A stretch of DNA of 16,541 nt from JBBQVS01 sp038211295 (lineage in GTDB: Bacteria; Chloroflexota; Ktedonobacteria; Ktedonobacterales; Ktedonobacteraceae). Below are positions 6,519 to 14,555 of the stretch, one piece after another (position 1 is the stretch's first letter; every line of letters starts with the position of its first letter). A model generated the notes under the pieces. That model searched no databases, was not told where the DNA came from, and saw only the letters and a program-made list of their open reading frames with translations. A program made the position numbers and the translations under genes. The stretch spans positions 1 through 16,541 of the forward strand of contig JBBQVS010000085.1 in assembly GCA_038211295.1 (NCBI GenBank). Direction: 5' to 3'.

Positions 6519-7420
6519 TGATACAGCAGGAACAGCAAGGCATTTATGCCAAACAAACGCTCATTGTAGACGAGATAGCGGCTATTCTACAGCTTGCTGC
6601 TCTCTGTAGCACGTTTGAGGGCTTGCCCATGCCACTGTTTCGTACCGATATGTGCAAGCAGCGTTCGGGAAACGAAACATTCGATTTTTTGTACTATGAG
6701 CAGGGACTTTTGGTTGGCTATCTGGGCATTGAGAATCATGGTACAGAACAAAAAGAATTCGAGGGCATGGTACATCCCGCACATAGACGTAAAGGTATCG
6801 CCACGCGCCTTCTACACGCCGCGCAAGAGGAAAGCCGTCACAATGGAACTAAGCAACTTGTGCTAACCAACATACGTGCTTCAGCTTCCGGTGTCGCGTT
6901 TGCCAAAGCGATAGATGCGACATTAGACTTCTCAGAGCATCAAATGGTGTTACGTACATTCAAGGATCGACCCATCTTCGACGAGCGTGTCGTTTTTCGA
7001 CAGGCTAAAAGCTCAGAAGATTTGGAGAAAGTGGCCTCCGTGCTAGCAACGGATCGCGACAACACGCTTGAATGGAGTCGGCAACACGTCGCAAACCACA
7101 TGAAAACGCCTGGTCAACGCTTCTACATACTAACGTTCGGGGGTACAGAACTCGGTTGCGACGAGCCAATCGGCACGCTGCGACTGGACGAAATGGAACA
7201 GCAGGTCGGCATTTACGGTTTTGTAGTACACCCTGAGTATCGTAGCAAAGGCTATGGACGACACCTCTTACAAGAGTCGATACATGTTGTGCATAGCGAA
7301 GGCTCAAAAGAGGTCATGCTCGAAGTGAACGAGAATAATACAAATGCATTAGGTTTGTATCTTTCCTGCGGCTTCGAGATCGTGACAACCTATGATTATT
7401 ATGGTATTGAGGTAGTGTGA
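6518..7420 (+). CDS. GNAT acetyltransferase with two GNAT domains
   Basis: The product is 300 residues made of two GNAT folds in tandem. The N-terminal domain (about 10-147) carries VHPAHRRKGIATRLL with the acetyl-CoA loop R90-R-K-G-I-A. The C-terminal domain (about 155-300) carries VVHPEYRSKGYGRHLL (R242-S-K-G-Y-G) followed by N-x-x-A-x-x-x-Y-x-x-x-G-F near 276-286, the typical motif B. Both loops look intact, so both halves may bind acetyl-CoA, although in such doubles one half is often inactive. The layout resembles mycothiol synthase MshD, but this alone does not fix the substrate, which is unknown. Its ATG overlaps the mutase stop codon in TAATG, indicating translational coupling, and prmA follows after 4 bases. 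Confidence 0.82.
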   Translation: MIQQEQQGIYAKQTLIVDEIAAILQLAALCSTFEGLPMPLFRTDMCKQRSGNETFDFLYYEQGLLVGYLGIENHGTEQKEFEGMVHPAHRRKGIATRLLHAAQEESRHNGTKQLVLTNIRASASGVAFAKAIDATLDFSEHQMVLRTFKDRPIFDERVVFRQAKSSEDLEKVASVLATDRDNTLEWSRQHVANHMKTPGQRFYILTFGGTELGCDEPIGTLRLDEMEQQVGIYGFVVHPEYRSKGYGRHLLQESIHVVHSEGSKEVMLEVNENNTNALGLYLSCGFEIVTTYDYYGIEVV

Positions 7421-7424
7421 ACGT

Positions 7425-8345
7425 ATGCGCTGGTTAGAATTAACGGTACAGGCTCACCCGGAGGCGATTGAGTCAGTGAGCGAGCTTTTGAGTCAACACA
7501 CCTCTGGTGGGGTGGCGATTGAGGAGCCAATAGAGCTATTCGACGAGGGGCAGGAATATCGCGTGGTCACGGGTAAGCCGGTGCTGGTACACGCATATTT
7601 GCCAATTGATGGTAAAGAAGAGATGGCGCGGCAGAAGATCGCCGAGGGCCTGTGGCACTTTTCCAGTCTCGGTGCTCACTTTGTGGGAGAGTTGACAACA
7701 CGCACGGTTAATGAGGAAGATTGGGCCAACGCGTGGAAGGAGTATTTTCACGTTACGCATATTGGTCAACGGCTCGTGATTCGTCCATCCTGGCGCGAAT
7801 ATACACCAACGCCGAACGAGGTGGTGTTGACGCTCGACCCTGGCATGGCTTTTGGCACAGGTCTGCACCCCACGACGCGCATGTGCCTGGAGCAGGTAGA
7901 GCGGCGCGTTCACACGGGTATGAAGGTGCTTGACGTTGGTACAGGGTCGGGTATCCTGGCAATCGCGGCGGCAAAACTCGGCGCGGAAAGCGTGTACGCC
8001 ATCGATAATAGCAGTGTCGCCGTTGAAAGCACGCTCGCGAACACAGAGATAAACGATTTGAACGAACGAATTATGGTGGTGCTTGGCGTACTCGACGACG
8101 CGGAGGCGACACGTATGGCGGGGCAGTACGATTTTGTGATCGCGAATATTATCGCGCACATCATCGGCTCTATCGCGTCCCAACTGACACAAGTTGTCTC
8201 GCCAACAGGCGTACTTGTCGTGAGCGGCATCATCGAGGCGCGGCGTCAGGATGCCGAAGGCCCGTTGCTAGCTGCGGGTCTCGAACTGGTCGAGCAGGTG
8301 CTGATTGATGACTGGCTAGCTCTTGTGTTTCAAAAGCGGAGGTAG
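7425..8345 (+). CDS. prmA: Ribosomal protein L11 methyltransferase
   Basis: The product is 306 residues, as usual for PrmA, which trimethylates ribosomal protein L11 using S-adenosylmethionine. The N-terminal substrate-binding domain (about 1-95) is followed by a linker and a class I methyltransferase domain. Diagnostic motifs are DPGMAFGTGLHPTT (138-151), the SAM loop LDVGTGSGILAIAAAKLGA (169-187), the acidic D194 at the end of strand 2, and the N241-I-I-A motif. GAGGT lies about 12 bases before the ATG, inside the preceding gene. Grouping with rsmE is common in bacteria, since both modify the ribosome; here the pair follows the mutase and acetyltransferase genes. Confidence 0.95.
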   Translation: MRWLELTVQAHPEAIESVSELLSQHTSGGVAIEEPIELFDEGQEYRVVTGKPVLVHAYLPIDGKEEMARQKIAEGLWHFSSLGAHFVGELTTRTVNEEDWANAWKEYFHVTHIGQRLVIRPSWREYTPTPNEVVLTLDPGMAFGTGLHPTTRMCLEQVERRVHTGMKVLDVGTGSGILAIAAAKLGAESVYAIDNSSVAVESTLANTEINDLNERIMVVLGVLDDAEATRMAGQYDFVIANIIAHIIGSIASQLTQVVSPTGVLVVSGIIEARRQDAEGPLLAAGLELVEQVLIDDWLALVFQKRR

Positions 8346-8350
8346 GCAAA

Positions 8351-9100
8351 ATGCACCGTTTTTTTGTGCATGATGCTGGTCTATCGCTACAACAGATGAG
8401 CTTGAGCGACTCTCTCACCTTGCCAGAGAAAGTGGAGCATCAAGTACGTGATGTGCTGCATCTCCATATCGGCGAGCAACTTGTGCTACTCGACAACAGC
8501 GGGGACGAGTTTACCGTTGCGGTTACAAGAACCGAGCGTCGTATTGTCGAGGTTCAGCTTGTCGAGCGGCACGCGGGCAAGAGCGAAGCGTCGGTACGCA
8601 TCGTGCTCTGTCAGGGCTTGCTCAAGTCCGCCCGCTTCGAGTGGATACTGGAAAAAGGCACAGAGTTGGGTGTATCGGCCTTCGCGCCAATTCTCTGCCA
8701 TCGCTCAACCGCCGGACTGGGGGATGCAGGGCCAGCGAAGATACAGCGTTGGCAACGCATCATTCAAGAGGCAACAGAACAATGTGGACGCGCCCGTATC
8801 CCCAAACTCCTGCCAATTCGTCCCTTCGCGGAAGCAGTAAACGCGCTCCCACCGGACGTCCTCGCGCTCATCCCCTGGGAGGAGGAACACGCTACAAGCC
8901 TGCGAACAGTCCTACGCGAACAGAAGCAGCAAGCTCAAACAATCCTACTCTTCATTGGCCCCGAAGGTGGTCTGACAGCAGAGGAGATACAGCAGGCGCA
9001 ACAGCGCGGAATACATTCGGTCACGCTTGGACAACATATCTTGCGTGCCGAAACCGCCGCGCTCGTCGCAGTCGCAAATGTGCTGTATGAGGTGAATTGA
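8351..9100 (+). CDS. rsmE: 16S rRNA (uracil-1498-N3)-methyltransferase
   Basis: The product is 249 residues of the RsmE family, SPOUT class with a trefoil knot. It methylates N3 of U1498 in the decoding region of the 30S subunit. The N-terminal PUA-like part (1-72) is followed by the catalytic domain with EKGTELGV (101-108), QEATEQCGR (139-147), the SAM-binding loop FIGPEGGLT (201-209) and the knot motif LGQHILRAETA (226-236). GGAGGT lies about 7 bases before the ATG, 5 bases after the prmA stop. It is the last gene of the operon; a set of inverted repeats and a convergent gene follow. Confidence 0.95.
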   Translation: MHRFFVHDAGLSLQQMSLSDSLTLPEKVEHQVRDVLHLHIGEQLVLLDNSGDEFTVAVTRTERRIVEVQLVERHAGKSEASVRIVLCQGLLKSARFEWILEKGTELGVSAFAPILCHRSTAGLGDAGPAKIQRWQRIIQEATEQCGRARIPKLLPIRPFAEAVNALPPDVLALIPWEEEHATSLRTVLREQKQQAQTILLFIGPEGGLTAEEIQQAQQRGIHSVTLGQHILRAETAALVAVANVLYEVN

Positions 9101-9108
9101 CATAGGTG

Positions 9109-9161
9109 AGCGTGGCACGGCTTGCCCCCTTGTTCACGCTTGTACAACACAACAGTACAAG
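9109..9161. terminator. Inverted repeats between convergent genes, possible two-way terminator
   Basis: Two hairpins share bases 9139-9140. The first pairs AGCGTG (9109-9114) with CACGCT (9135-9140), extendable with G-T pairs. The second is a perfect 7-bp repeat, CTTGTAC (9139-9145) with GTACAAG (9155-9161), around 9 bases. They fill the 67-base gap between the stop of rsmE and the stop of the minus-strand gene at 9168. There is no strong T run on either strand, so termination is inferred from position. Confidence 0.45.
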
Positions 9162-9167
9162 TATTCT

Positions 9168-9407
9168 CTACAATTCCGCGCCGTCGCCACTGAGGACGGC
9201 ATGAACGTACTCTTCGACGTAATGACGCTCGTCCACGCCGTCGATAATCATACATTCGGCAACAGAGACGATTTGTGGCGCAACTTCGTGCAGAACACTT
9301 ACAATGGCACGGTCATTGCGATTATTGGCGTTTGGGTCGGTCACAAACGCGAACAGTTCGTCAGTAAACTTCTCTTGATCGGCAAGGAGTTTGAATATGT
9401 TAGACAT
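9168..9407 (-). CDS. Small acidic protein of unknown function
   Basis: The product is 79 residues, acidic (many Asp and Glu, ending GDGAEL), with no Cys-rich site, signal peptide or membrane segment; it is probably a compact helical cytosolic protein. I do not recognise it. AAAGG lies 11 bases before the ATG, and a TTGACA-type promoter lies about 95 bases upstream on the same strand. That supports this strand over the overlapping 71-codon plus-strand frame at 9201-9416, which has no ribosome binding site or promoter. It converges on rsmE and diverges from the SWIM-protein operon. Confidence 0.6.
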   Translation of the reverse strand: MSNIFKLLADQEKFTDELFAFVTDPNANNRNDRAIVSVLHEVAPQIVSVAECMIIDGVDERHYVEEYVHAVLSGDGAEL

Positions 9408-9508
9408 GAGTTATAGAACCTTTCTTGTAAAGAAAACATGCTTTGCTCTATTGTGCCACTACGTGTTTTGTGCTAAATGGTTATACAAAGTGAAAGAGTA
9501 TACTTTAT

Positions 9509-9538
9509 ATAGTACGAGGAAGGGCGCGGCTCTGTCAA
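9509..9538 (-). promoter_or_regulatory. Promoter for the small acidic protein gene
   Basis: On the minus strand, TTGACA (plus-strand 9533-9538), an 18-base spacer and TACTAT (9509-9514), followed by an A/T-rich ATAAAG. The transcript should start near 9502, leaving a leader of about 95 bases in which no further structure was recognised. Confidence 0.5.
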
Positions 9539-9597
9539 GAACATATAGCGTACACGACGAGCGTTTCCACAATTCCGCAGGGCGCGTTACGCGAAGA

Positions 9598-9626
9598 TTG
9601 ACCCTGCTGTTCGTTCATGTTATCAT
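9598..9626 (+). promoter_or_regulatory. Promoter for the SWIM/helicase-associated operon
   Basis: TTGACC (9598-9603), a 17-base spacer and TATCAT (9621-9626), each one base from consensus. The transcript starts near 9633. Together with the minus-strand promoter it occupies the 273-base divergent gap, which holds no other gene. Confidence 0.6.
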
Positions 9627-9680
9627 AGGTAGACTAAATTATTCTGTGCTTACTGTGTATTGAGTGTGAGCAAATATTTT

Positions 9681-12143
9681 ATGGAGAATGTTGTACCCAG
9701 CGTTTTGCAGCGTCTACGCGCCACAGATATCATTCATATGGCAGGACTGACTGCCGCATCGCTGGGGCAAGAATACTATCGTAGCGGGGCAGTACACAAT
9801 ACACAACGACAAGATATGCGTATCGCGGGCGTTGTCGATGTACTCCACACTTCACGCAAAACGGTATCAGCGACAAATACTGTATCTATAGAGTCACAAC
9901 CTGCAAGTTCCACACAGAGTACGCACTATCCTGTTGACCTTGAGATACAGAGCATCACACAGTGGGAGAACCGTTGCCCCTGTGGACAACATCCGCCAGC
10001 AGTACCAACAATCTGTCCACATGCCGCCGCGCTACTATACCAGTGGTTAGCACGTCCGATGGCGTTTGTGACCGACGCGCTCCCGCTTGAAATTCCGTTA
10101 CGTCAACCAGAAGTGGGAACACAAAGCACAGTGAGTACAGGAAGCACAGCACGTATTGACGCGATATATGCACAGATGGCCCGTCCGTCTACAACACTAA
10201 GGCACGGCGTGCGCCAGCGTGGTGCCGCGCCGTTAAATACGCTTGTAGATATGCTCGCACAGCTTGGTTTAAGTGAGTTGCGTGGCATTGCACGCGAGTA
10301 TGAGCTTGTCACAAATGGGATGAACAAGCAACAGCTCGCGGACACTGTGCTGGGAGCGTTGCAGCATCCCGAAGCGGTTCGTAAGGTCGCGACCACGCTG
10401 GAAAAGTCACAAAGACAATTGCTCGCGGCCCTGACGCTGGCCGGCGGTTCGATGATGGACGAAGATTTGCGCGGACTATTTGAGCGGTTCAACCTGGGGC
10501 AAGCTAGCCAATTACAGGGTGTGCTGCTCGCGTTGCAGGGGAAAGCACTGCTCTTTCGTACCAGCTTGAATAGCTCTTCGCAACAACGCATCGGCTTGAA
10601 TGGTGTGTTGCTCGATATAGGTTGGCATGTGCCAATAGAAGTGCGGGATGCTTTGCGAGTCTCCGCGCCTGTAACAATATTTGATGTGCAAGATGAAAAA
10701 AGTGGAGCGCAACGTATTCAAGAGGCGGAGCCGTATATGCTGCTCTCAACACTCTTGCTGGTAGCACGAACGCTGGTAGGAGAGTCAGCAGGGCAGGAGA
10801 ACGGCCGAGAGGAGCGATATGAACGTTCCGCGCAACTTCGTCCGGCGGGTACAACTACGGATCGTAGCACGAACACACCGACGAACGATGGTTCGACAGC
10901 ACTGCCACCACCCACCGATCAGCTCGCCGCGTCATTGCTTACAACAGCGCAGGCATCGCTTCCCTTTACGCCACCGTTACTCTCTTTCGCGACGCGTCTC
11001 CTGCGCCTCTCGTCCATTCTGCATAAGAACGAGCAAGGCACTTCTGACCTGCACATACTCGCGAATGCGGCTCGGTTGTTGTTGAGTCCAACGCGCAACG
11101 AGGTCTTACGCGACTTGTTTGAACTTTGGCTCACGCATAGCTCGTATACGGAATTGTTCGCATTGCAAGAGGACGGCCTGCGACTCCGTTGCCGCGCCCT
11201 CTCGCTCAATCATCCTATTCTTCGCGCAGGAGAGTTAGAGGCCGAGAATAGTGAGGCGCGTCAAGCACTGGTTACGCTGCTGGCAGAAACGCCGACCAAT
11301 CAGTGGATTAGTTTTAACGCGTTCGCACGCTTCGTATACCGTATCAATCCCCTGTTCTTGCAGAAGCGGCAGCGTCTTTTCTCTTCGCCACACTGGTGGA
11401 TTGAGCAGGAAGAGGGACACCCCTTACAACCAACGGAACTGAGCGACTGGTTGCGAGCCGAATTTCACTACCTCTCACGCCTCCTGTGTGGCCCTTTACA
11501 TTGGCTTGGCGCGTGTGACCTGGCACTCTCGAATGAGGGGCGGCTACTTGCGTTTCGTCTAACTCCCTTCGCTGACTGGTTGTTCAATGGTGTACCATTC
11601 GCGCAAGAGGCAGAAGAGGACGCGAAAAGTTTCGATGCGCTTGCTACAACAGTTGCAGTTGTCGATACACAGAACATTCTTGTACCCTGTTCGGTGGAGC
11701 TATGGCCTATTATCACTATATTAGAAGCATTCACAGAAGCGGCGGGGACACGTATGGGCAAACTTCACTACCATGTGACACCAGAAGCAATAAGTACAGC
11801 ACTTGGTGAAGGACGCCAACCAATAGCGTTACTGGAACTGTTGCGCCATATTGAGCAGGCGAAGACAGGCACAAATGACGGTTCGCTCGCACTCCTGCTG
11901 GCACAACTTGAACGCTGGGTTGCGGCATATGGGCGGGTACGCATCTACAGGGGAGTTGCAATGTTAGAGACGGCGGATACCGTCGTGATGCGGGAACTTT
12001 CCGCAACCACCGCTCTGGACGAGCAAATCGTGCAAACGATCTCCCCCTCGCTATACATTCTTAAAAAATCTGGCTCAGAGCAGATTATCGACGACCTCAA
12101 ACGGCGCGGACAACTCCCCCTTTTGCATGACGAGGAAGAATAA
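9681..12143 (+). CDS. SWIM zinc finger protein with SAP-like and XPB-helicase-associated domains
   Basis: The product is 820 residues from the ATG at 9681; an in-frame TTG at 9660 would add seven. Neither start has a strong ribosome binding site. Residues about 94-125 hold a SWIM finger: C99-P-C101 then C112-P-H114, matching CxCxnCxH; SWIM domains bind DNA or proteins. Residues about 185-228 (LVDMLAQLGLSELRGIAREY and on) resemble a SAP/Rho-N-type nucleic-acid-binding helix pair. A Thr/Pro-rich linker lies near 385-415. The last 160 residues (from NILVPCSVELWPIITILEAF) resemble the helicase-associated domain found next to XPB-type helicases, such as that of mycobacterial Rv0862c. No Walker motifs are present, so it is not itself a helicase. 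It forms an operon with the related gene 3 bases downstream. A role in DNA repair or processing is an inference from the domains. Confidence 0.7.
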   Translation: MENVVPSVLQRLRATDIIHMAGLTAASLGQEYYRSGAVHNTQRQDMRIAGVVDVLHTSRKTVSATNTVSIESQPASSTQSTHYPVDLEIQSITQWENRCPCGQHPPAVPTICPHAAALLYQWLARPMAFVTDALPLEIPLRQPEVGTQSTVSTGSTARIDAIYAQMARPSTTLRHGVRQRGAAPLNTLVDMLAQLGLSELRGIAREYELVTNGMNKQQLADTVLGALQHPEAVRKVATTLEKSQRQLLAALTLAGGSMMDEDLRGLFERFNLGQASQLQGVLLALQGKALLFRTSLNSSSQQRIGLNGVLLDIGWHVPIEVRDALRVSAPVTIFDVQDEKSGAQRIQEAEPYMLLSTLLLVARTLVGESAGQENGREERYERSAQLRPAGTTTDRSTNTPTNDGSTALPPPTDQLAASLLTTAQASLPFTPPLLSFATRLLRLSSILHKNEQGTSDLHILANAARLLLSPTRNEVLRDLFELWLTHSSYTELFALQEDGLRLRCRALSLNHPILRAGELEAENSEARQALVTLLAETPTNQWISFNAFARFVYRINPLFLQKRQRLFSSPHWWIEQEEGHPLQPTELSDWLRAEFHYLSRLLCGPLHWLGACDLALSNEGRLLAFRLTPFADWLFNGVPFAQEAEEDAKSFDALATTVAVVDTQNILVPCSVELWPIITILEAFTEAAGTRMGKLHYHVTPEAISTALGEGRQPIALLELLRHIEQAKTGTNDGSLALLLAQLERWVAAYGRVRIYRGVAMLETADTVVMRELSATTALDEQIVQTISPSLYILKKSGSEQIIDDLKRRGQLPLLHDEEE

Positions 12144-12146
12144 CGC

Positions 12147-14555
12147 ATGGAACAAAACGACGTTGAGTTAGTACAGACCGCGCCCGCGTATCATCTTCAA
12201 GCGATTCTCAAGGGGCGACTCGCTGGTACTATAAAAGCGGCGGCATCCGACGCTCTGCCTATCGAGCCTGTCGCGATTGCTCACACGCTGCTAGCACAAG
12301 CGAACCTGGTACGTGTAATGGAGGGCATCGATGAACTCGCGGCACGCGTTTTGCGCGAACTGGTGGCGTGTGGTGGACGCGCGAATAGTCGCGACCTGGC
12401 GCTCTATTTTAGCAATGGCGATTTGCTGCTCACGAGCAAATCAGAGAGTCCTACTGGTCAAGAACCCACGTCACTTTTCAAAAACACCCTGGGAACGCCA
12501 CCGCAGTATCCAGTCGCACATCCACACGGCGTTTTTGAACAGGCTCTACGCCACCTTCTTTTACAGGGTCTTCTCTACTGGGGCAAGCAAACAAACTTTG
12601 TCGGACGTGACTACGCAAGCGGTATTCATGATGGCGTGCTGATCGTTCCCGAAGCTGTGAAAAGCGTGGTACGCGATCTGTGGCGTGATGAGGAGCCGTT
12701 CCGTTCGGTGCTTATAGACTATGAGCAGGCAGAAGCAGGCGAGGATGTCGGCGATGGTATCCGTCGCTTACAGCGAATGCTCTATCTCTACTGGTCGCTG
12801 GTCGCCTCGTTGCGCGAGGGTCTACAACAACTTAGCAGTGGGCTGCTGGCGCGTGCCGCCCTGCGTCAGGTGATGGAACACATGGGGCAAACGGGACATG
12901 TGAGACAGCAGGGGCAAAGAATACTTGGCGAGACAGTGCGACAGGAGAGCGACGTTCCTAATCTTTTGTTTTTGCGGTTGCTGCTGCTGAAGCTTGATCT
13001 CTTGCAAGAGCGACAGGGTGCGGTCTATGCTCGCAATGCTGAGGCGTTTTTCTCGCTACCACTTGTAGAGCGTGCGCGTCGTTGCTACCAACTCTGGCAA
13101 GACACGCCTTTCTGGGACGAGATGCTCTACCTACCAGACGTAACGGTGCGGCCTGGGCCATCACCACTTGAACCAGCGCACGAAGAAGTAGTACATGCAC
13201 GTACTATTATGGTTGAGCGCGTCGAACACGAGCAAGTGGACGAGTGGCGCGACCTGGTGACGTTTATTGCCCGCACAAAATTGTACGCCCCCTACCTGCT
13301 CTTTCCACGCCACTATGGGCCACGTTCAGAACGCTACATGAGTGGGAGCAATCCCTATGGCTGGGATTTTCGGCTGAGACGTGGCTGGCTCACGCATCGC
13401 GAGGGCTGGCATATGGTCGAAGGCGGTTTCATTCGCACGGTTGTAACAGGGCCATTGCATTGGCTAGGAATTGTCGAGGTGGATGATGAAGCGGCCCCGA
13501 CTGCGTTTCGGCTCGTTCCTGGCTCACTCTTCCTGCTCGGTGACGTGGCATCTAAAAGTCAGGAGATACCGACGGGGCGACTGATTGTGCAACCAAACTT
13601 TGAGTTGGTTGCACTTGCCCCAACCTCGGAAGCTCTGCTTGTGAAGCTTGATCGGTTCGCGGAACGCGTTGGCTTGGAACACATCGCGCAATATCGCATT
13701 ACGAAGGCAAGCATCATGCGTGCAATTCAAACGGGACTGCACGCTGAAGATATCAAAACCATGCTGACACAGGCAGCAGGTGGAGACATTCCCCAGAATG
13801 TGCAGTATTCGCTGGCAGAGTGGGAGCGTCAGGCACGGCGCATAGAGATGTGGCGCGGTGTCACACTGCTTGAAGTCGATACACCTGCGCTGCTGGACGA
13901 ACTTCTCGCGAACGAGCTGACACGCCCCCTGCTGGGTCGGCGACTGGCCTCGTGTCTGGCAGAGGTTGCGCCACAACAGTTAGCCACACTGCAAGCATTT
14001 CTCTGGCAGCGCGACTACCTGCCCTCAGTCGTTGTGGCACCCACAGAAAACACAGTACAGGATAATGGGCAACTCATGTTGCGCGAACCACAGTGGCAAC
14101 TACATGATGATGGACTGCTTCAACCGTTTTATGGCGTTACTGATCTCTATTTGATGGCAGAAATTGAGCGTTTCAGTGACCGCGATCAGTCAACGGGCTG
14201 GCGTAGAATCACGGTTGCGGCGATACAACACGCGCGTAAGGCTGGTATCTCGCTTGACACAATCACCCACTTCTTGCGACAGTATTGTGATGGAGGTATT
14301 CCACCTTCTTTCCTGATTCGTCTCCGGCTATGGGGCGAGGGCTACGCGAGGCACACAACGGTAGCCGTTGAGCAGACGCCAATGGTACGTCTCTCCGCGC
14401 AGGTATTGCAAGACCTACGAGCAGACGCCGACTTCTCCCCCTTGCTCGGCGACGAATTAGAGCAAGAGAGTCGCCTCGTTCGCATACACGCCGAGGATGT
14501 CGCGCGCGTGGTAGAACTCTTACAAGAGCGCGGCTTTACGGTGAATGGGGCGTGA
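12147..14555 (+). CDS. XPB-helicase-associated domain protein, no helicase motor
   Basis: The product is 802 residues; GAGGAAG precedes the ATG, 3 bases after the previous stop. Residues about 475-565 (LIVQPNFELVALAPTSEALL, then an RITKASIMRAIQTGLHAEDI segment) are the best match to the helicase C-terminal/XPB-associated domain seen in actinobacterial proteins such as Rv0862c, which neighbours the XPB gene. The N-terminal half has winged-helix-like segments (ELAARVLRELVACGGRANSRDLAL). Its end has a second similar stretch (WRRITVAAIQHARKAGISLDTI). No ATPase motifs or zinc ligands are seen. It shares layout with the preceding protein (GPLHWLG occurs in both, before the associated domain), suggesting an old duplication with later loss or gain of the SWIM part. 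It probably acts together with the upstream product. The 3' end overlaps the convergent glycosidase gene by 20 bases. Confidence 0.72.
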   Translation: MEQNDVELVQTAPAYHLQAILKGRLAGTIKAAASDALPIEPVAIAHTLLAQANLVRVMEGIDELAARVLRELVACGGRANSRDLALYFSNGDLLLTSKSESPTGQEPTSLFKNTLGTPPQYPVAHPHGVFEQALRHLLLQGLLYWGKQTNFVGRDYASGIHDGVLIVPEAVKSVVRDLWRDEEPFRSVLIDYEQAEAGEDVGDGIRRLQRMLYLYWSLVASLREGLQQLSSGLLARAALRQVMEHMGQTGHVRQQGQRILGETVRQESDVPNLLFLRLLLLKLDLLQERQGAVYARNAEAFFSLPLVERARRCYQLWQDTPFWDEMLYLPDVTVRPGPSPLEPAHEEVVHARTIMVERVEHEQVDEWRDLVTFIARTKLYAPYLLFPRHYGPRSERYMSGSNPYGWDFRLRRGWLTHREGWHMVEGGFIRTVVTGPLHWLGIVEVDDEAAPTAFRLVPGSLFLLGDVASKSQEIPTGRLIVQPNFELVALAPTSEALLVKLDRFAERVGLEHIAQYRITKASIMRAIQTGLHAEDIKTMLTQAAGGDIPQNVQYSLAEWERQARRIEMWRGVTLLEVDTPALLDELLANELTRPLLGRRLASCLAEVAPQQLATLQAFLWQRDYLPSVVVAPTENTVQDNGQLMLREPQWQLHDDGLLQPFYGVTDLYLMAEIERFSDRDQSTGWRRITVAAIQHARKAGISLDTITHFLRQYCDGGIPPSFLIRLRLWGEGYARHTTVAVEQTPMVRLSAQVLQDLRADADFSPLLGDELEQESRLVRIHAEDVARVVELLQERGFTVNGA

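Noticed and set aside
7536..8192. Long minus-strand frame opposite prmA
   Set aside because: Its product is rich in Arg, His and Cys with no recognisable motif, typical of a shadow frame in a GC-rich gene; prmA is certain.
9201..9416. Plus-strand frame of 71 codons opposite the small acidic gene
   Set aside because: There is no ribosome binding site or promoter, and the minus-strand frame has both.
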